Origin: an uncultured Paludibacter sp. | Lineage (GTDB): Bacteria > Bacteroidota > Bacteroidia > Bacteroidales > Paludibacteraceae | Reading direction: 5' to 3' | Assembly: GCA_937927845.1 (NCBI GenBank) | Contig: CALFXE010000214.1 | Location: forward strand, 1-45,441 | Length of the DNA stretch: 45,441 nucleotides | Part shown: positions 44,728 through 45,441 of the stretch, one piece after another | Position numbering within the stretch: the stretch's first letter is position 1 | Layout: each line of letters opens with the position of its first letter | The notes under the pieces: generated by a model | The model's input: the letters and a program-made list of their open reading frames with translations, nothing else | Databases searched by the model: none | What the model was told of the DNA's origin: nothing | Program-made: the position numbers and the translations under genes

Positions 44728-44764
44728 GTTTTAGAATATAAAATGTAAAATATAAAACTACTTG

Positions 44765-44797
44765 GAACGTGGATGATTATCAATGTCATCCACGTTC
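44765..44797 (+). terminator. Intrinsic terminator after the T9SS repeat protein
   Basis: GAACGTGGATGA (44765-44776) pairs perfectly with TCATCCACGTTC (44786-44797) over 12 bp with a 9-nt loop, followed by TAATTATTAT. It may also stop transcription arriving from the tRNA gene on the other strand. Confidence 0.85.
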
Positions 44798-44891
44798 TAA
44801 TTATTATGATACAATTACAAGGGATAACTTTACAGTACTTTACACTCTTAAATCTGTTTTTACAGATAAATAATAGACTTTATTAAGTTTG

Positions 44892-44967
44892 TCGGGATGA
44901 CTGGATTCGAACCAGCGACCACTCGCCCCCCAGACGAGTACTCTAAACCGGACTGAGCTACATCCCG
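44892..44967 (-). tRNA. tRNA-Pro, anticodon GGG
   Basis: The complement folds as a cloverleaf: acceptor CGGGATG / CATCCCG (7 bp) with discriminator A at 44892, anticodon stem CTCGT / GCGAG around loop CTGGGGG (anticodon GGG), and T arm GCTGG-TTCGAAT-CCAGT. CCA is not encoded. The GGG anticodon reads CCC and CCU proline codons. Confidence 0.95.
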
Positions 44968-44986
44968 TGAGATTTCATTGCGGATG

Positions 44987-45017
44987 CAAAAGTAATAAAA
45001 ACTATGAAATGTACAAA
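44987..45017 (-). promoter_or_regulatory. Promoter of tRNA-Pro
   Basis: On the minus strand TTTG (complement of 45014-45017), 19-bp spacer, TACTTTTG (complement of 44987-44994), about 20 bp before the tRNA 5' end. CAAAAGTAAT (44987-44996) and ATTACTTTTG (45017-45026) are also a perfect 10-bp inverted repeat. Confidence 0.7.
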
Positions 45018-45105
45018 TTACTTTTGTGAAATGTTGTTCATTATTGAATAAAACGTTTTATATCATTAATAAAGTTAAAAAGTAACATAAAAAAATTTTT
45101 TTAAT

Positions 45106-45113
45106 TAACTTTG
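45106..45113 (+). promoter_or_regulatory. -7 box for the lipoprotein gene at the window end
   Basis: TAACTTTG followed by C, about 77 bp upstream of the GTG at 45190. The -33 element is not evident. Confidence 0.4.
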
Positions 45114-45189
45114 CAACTATCAAAATTTTGATGCAATACCATATATTTCACATTGTTATTTTATTGATACTCTTTGTTTAATAGATGTC

Positions 45190-45441
45190 GTGATAAAAAC
45201 AACACACTACTTCTGTCTTATTTCTGTTTTGCTGATTTTTATCGGATGCTCATCGTCGTCTGACAATATCCCAACATATAAAGTTGAAAGAAATGATTTT
45301 GACGACTTCGTTATTGTTGAGGGTACTGCCGAACCTATGACTTCCACAGCTTTATATGCTCCTGATAATGTTCAAGGTATAGCGATTTATCTCCTGACTT
45401 TGTCAATGCGACACCTTTTTAAGTTTCGCACCAAAAATCAC
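45190..45441 (+). CDS. Lipoprotein, N-terminal part (runs off the window)
   Basis: 84 codons open to the window end with no stop. The GTG start gives a signal peptide ending in lipobox Cys20 (LLIFIGC) followed by a run of four serines and aspartate, typical for Bacteroidota outer-membrane lipoproteins. An ATG at 45185 is out of frame and meets a stop at once. The visible mature part (FDDFVIVEGTAEPMTSTALY) is too short to place in a family. Confidence 0.6.
   Translation, partial: MIKTTHYFCLISVLLIFIGCSSSSDNIPTYKVERNDFDDFVIVEGTAEPMTSTALYAPDNVQGIAIYLLTLSMRHLFKFRTKNH

Overview
The window is AT-rich chromosomal DNA of a Bacteroidota bacterium, most likely of the order Bacteroidales but not a typical gut Bacteroides. 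The evidence is a SusC/SusD pair, several lipoproteins with Bacteroidota-type lipoboxes, promoters of the TTTG/TAnnTTTG type, no recurrent Shine-Dalgarno sites, a TonB receptor/DUF4249 pair, a V-type ATPase operon with DUF2764, and at least five proteins ending in type IX secretion (T9SS) sorting domains. The T9SS tails point to a Paludibacter/Porphyromonas-like or environmental lineage; the genus cannot be settled from this sequence.

Layout. 1-286: repeat-rich non-coding DNA. 287-5392 (+): LPP20-like lipoprotein, TPR lipoprotein, TonB-dependent receptor and DUF4249 lipoprotein. 5521-6801 (-): lipoprotein of unknown function. 7104-14588 (+): seven-gene V-type ATPase operon (E, DUF2764, A, B, D, I, K) closed by a strong terminator. 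14717-18298 (+): degenerate M23/LytM protein, dxr and rseP. 18423-20120 (+): TPR/OmpA-like lipoprotein with its own promoter and terminator. 20389-24805 (+): rsfS, ftsH, cdsA and a glycerolipid acyltransferase, a housekeeping and membrane-lipid cluster. 24822-26237 (-): SpeA-like PLP-dependent decarboxylase.

26489-39520 (-): a polysaccharide utilisation locus (PUL) in the order SusC, SusD, surface glycan-binding protein, GH128, GH16, GH3 lipoprotein, CBM-like T9SS protein. GH128, GH16 and GH3 together indicate beta-1,3-glucan (laminarin, curdlan or fungal glucan). GH16 and GH128 would cut the polymer at the cell surface, SusCD would import oligosaccharides, and the GH3 enzyme would release glucose. 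A divergent gene (39869-42754, +) encodes a one-component membrane regulator with a periplasmic sensor and a cytoplasmic HTH, the probable switch for the PUL. Then come an orphan T9SS repeat protein (43003-44727), tRNA-Pro(GGG) on the minus strand, and the start of a lipoprotein gene that runs off the window.

The most interesting points are: the reduced V-ATPase gene set with an uncharacterised protein in the place of subunit C and an intact set of predicted Na+ ligands in the K ring; two adjacent heptamer-repeat arrays inside the PUL; a perfect 21-bp inverted repeat downstream of the PUL; a LytM protein that has lost its zinc ligands; and the coupling of a Sus uptake system with T9SS-exported enzymes. 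No CRISPR array, transposase, phage gene or rRNA gene was seen.
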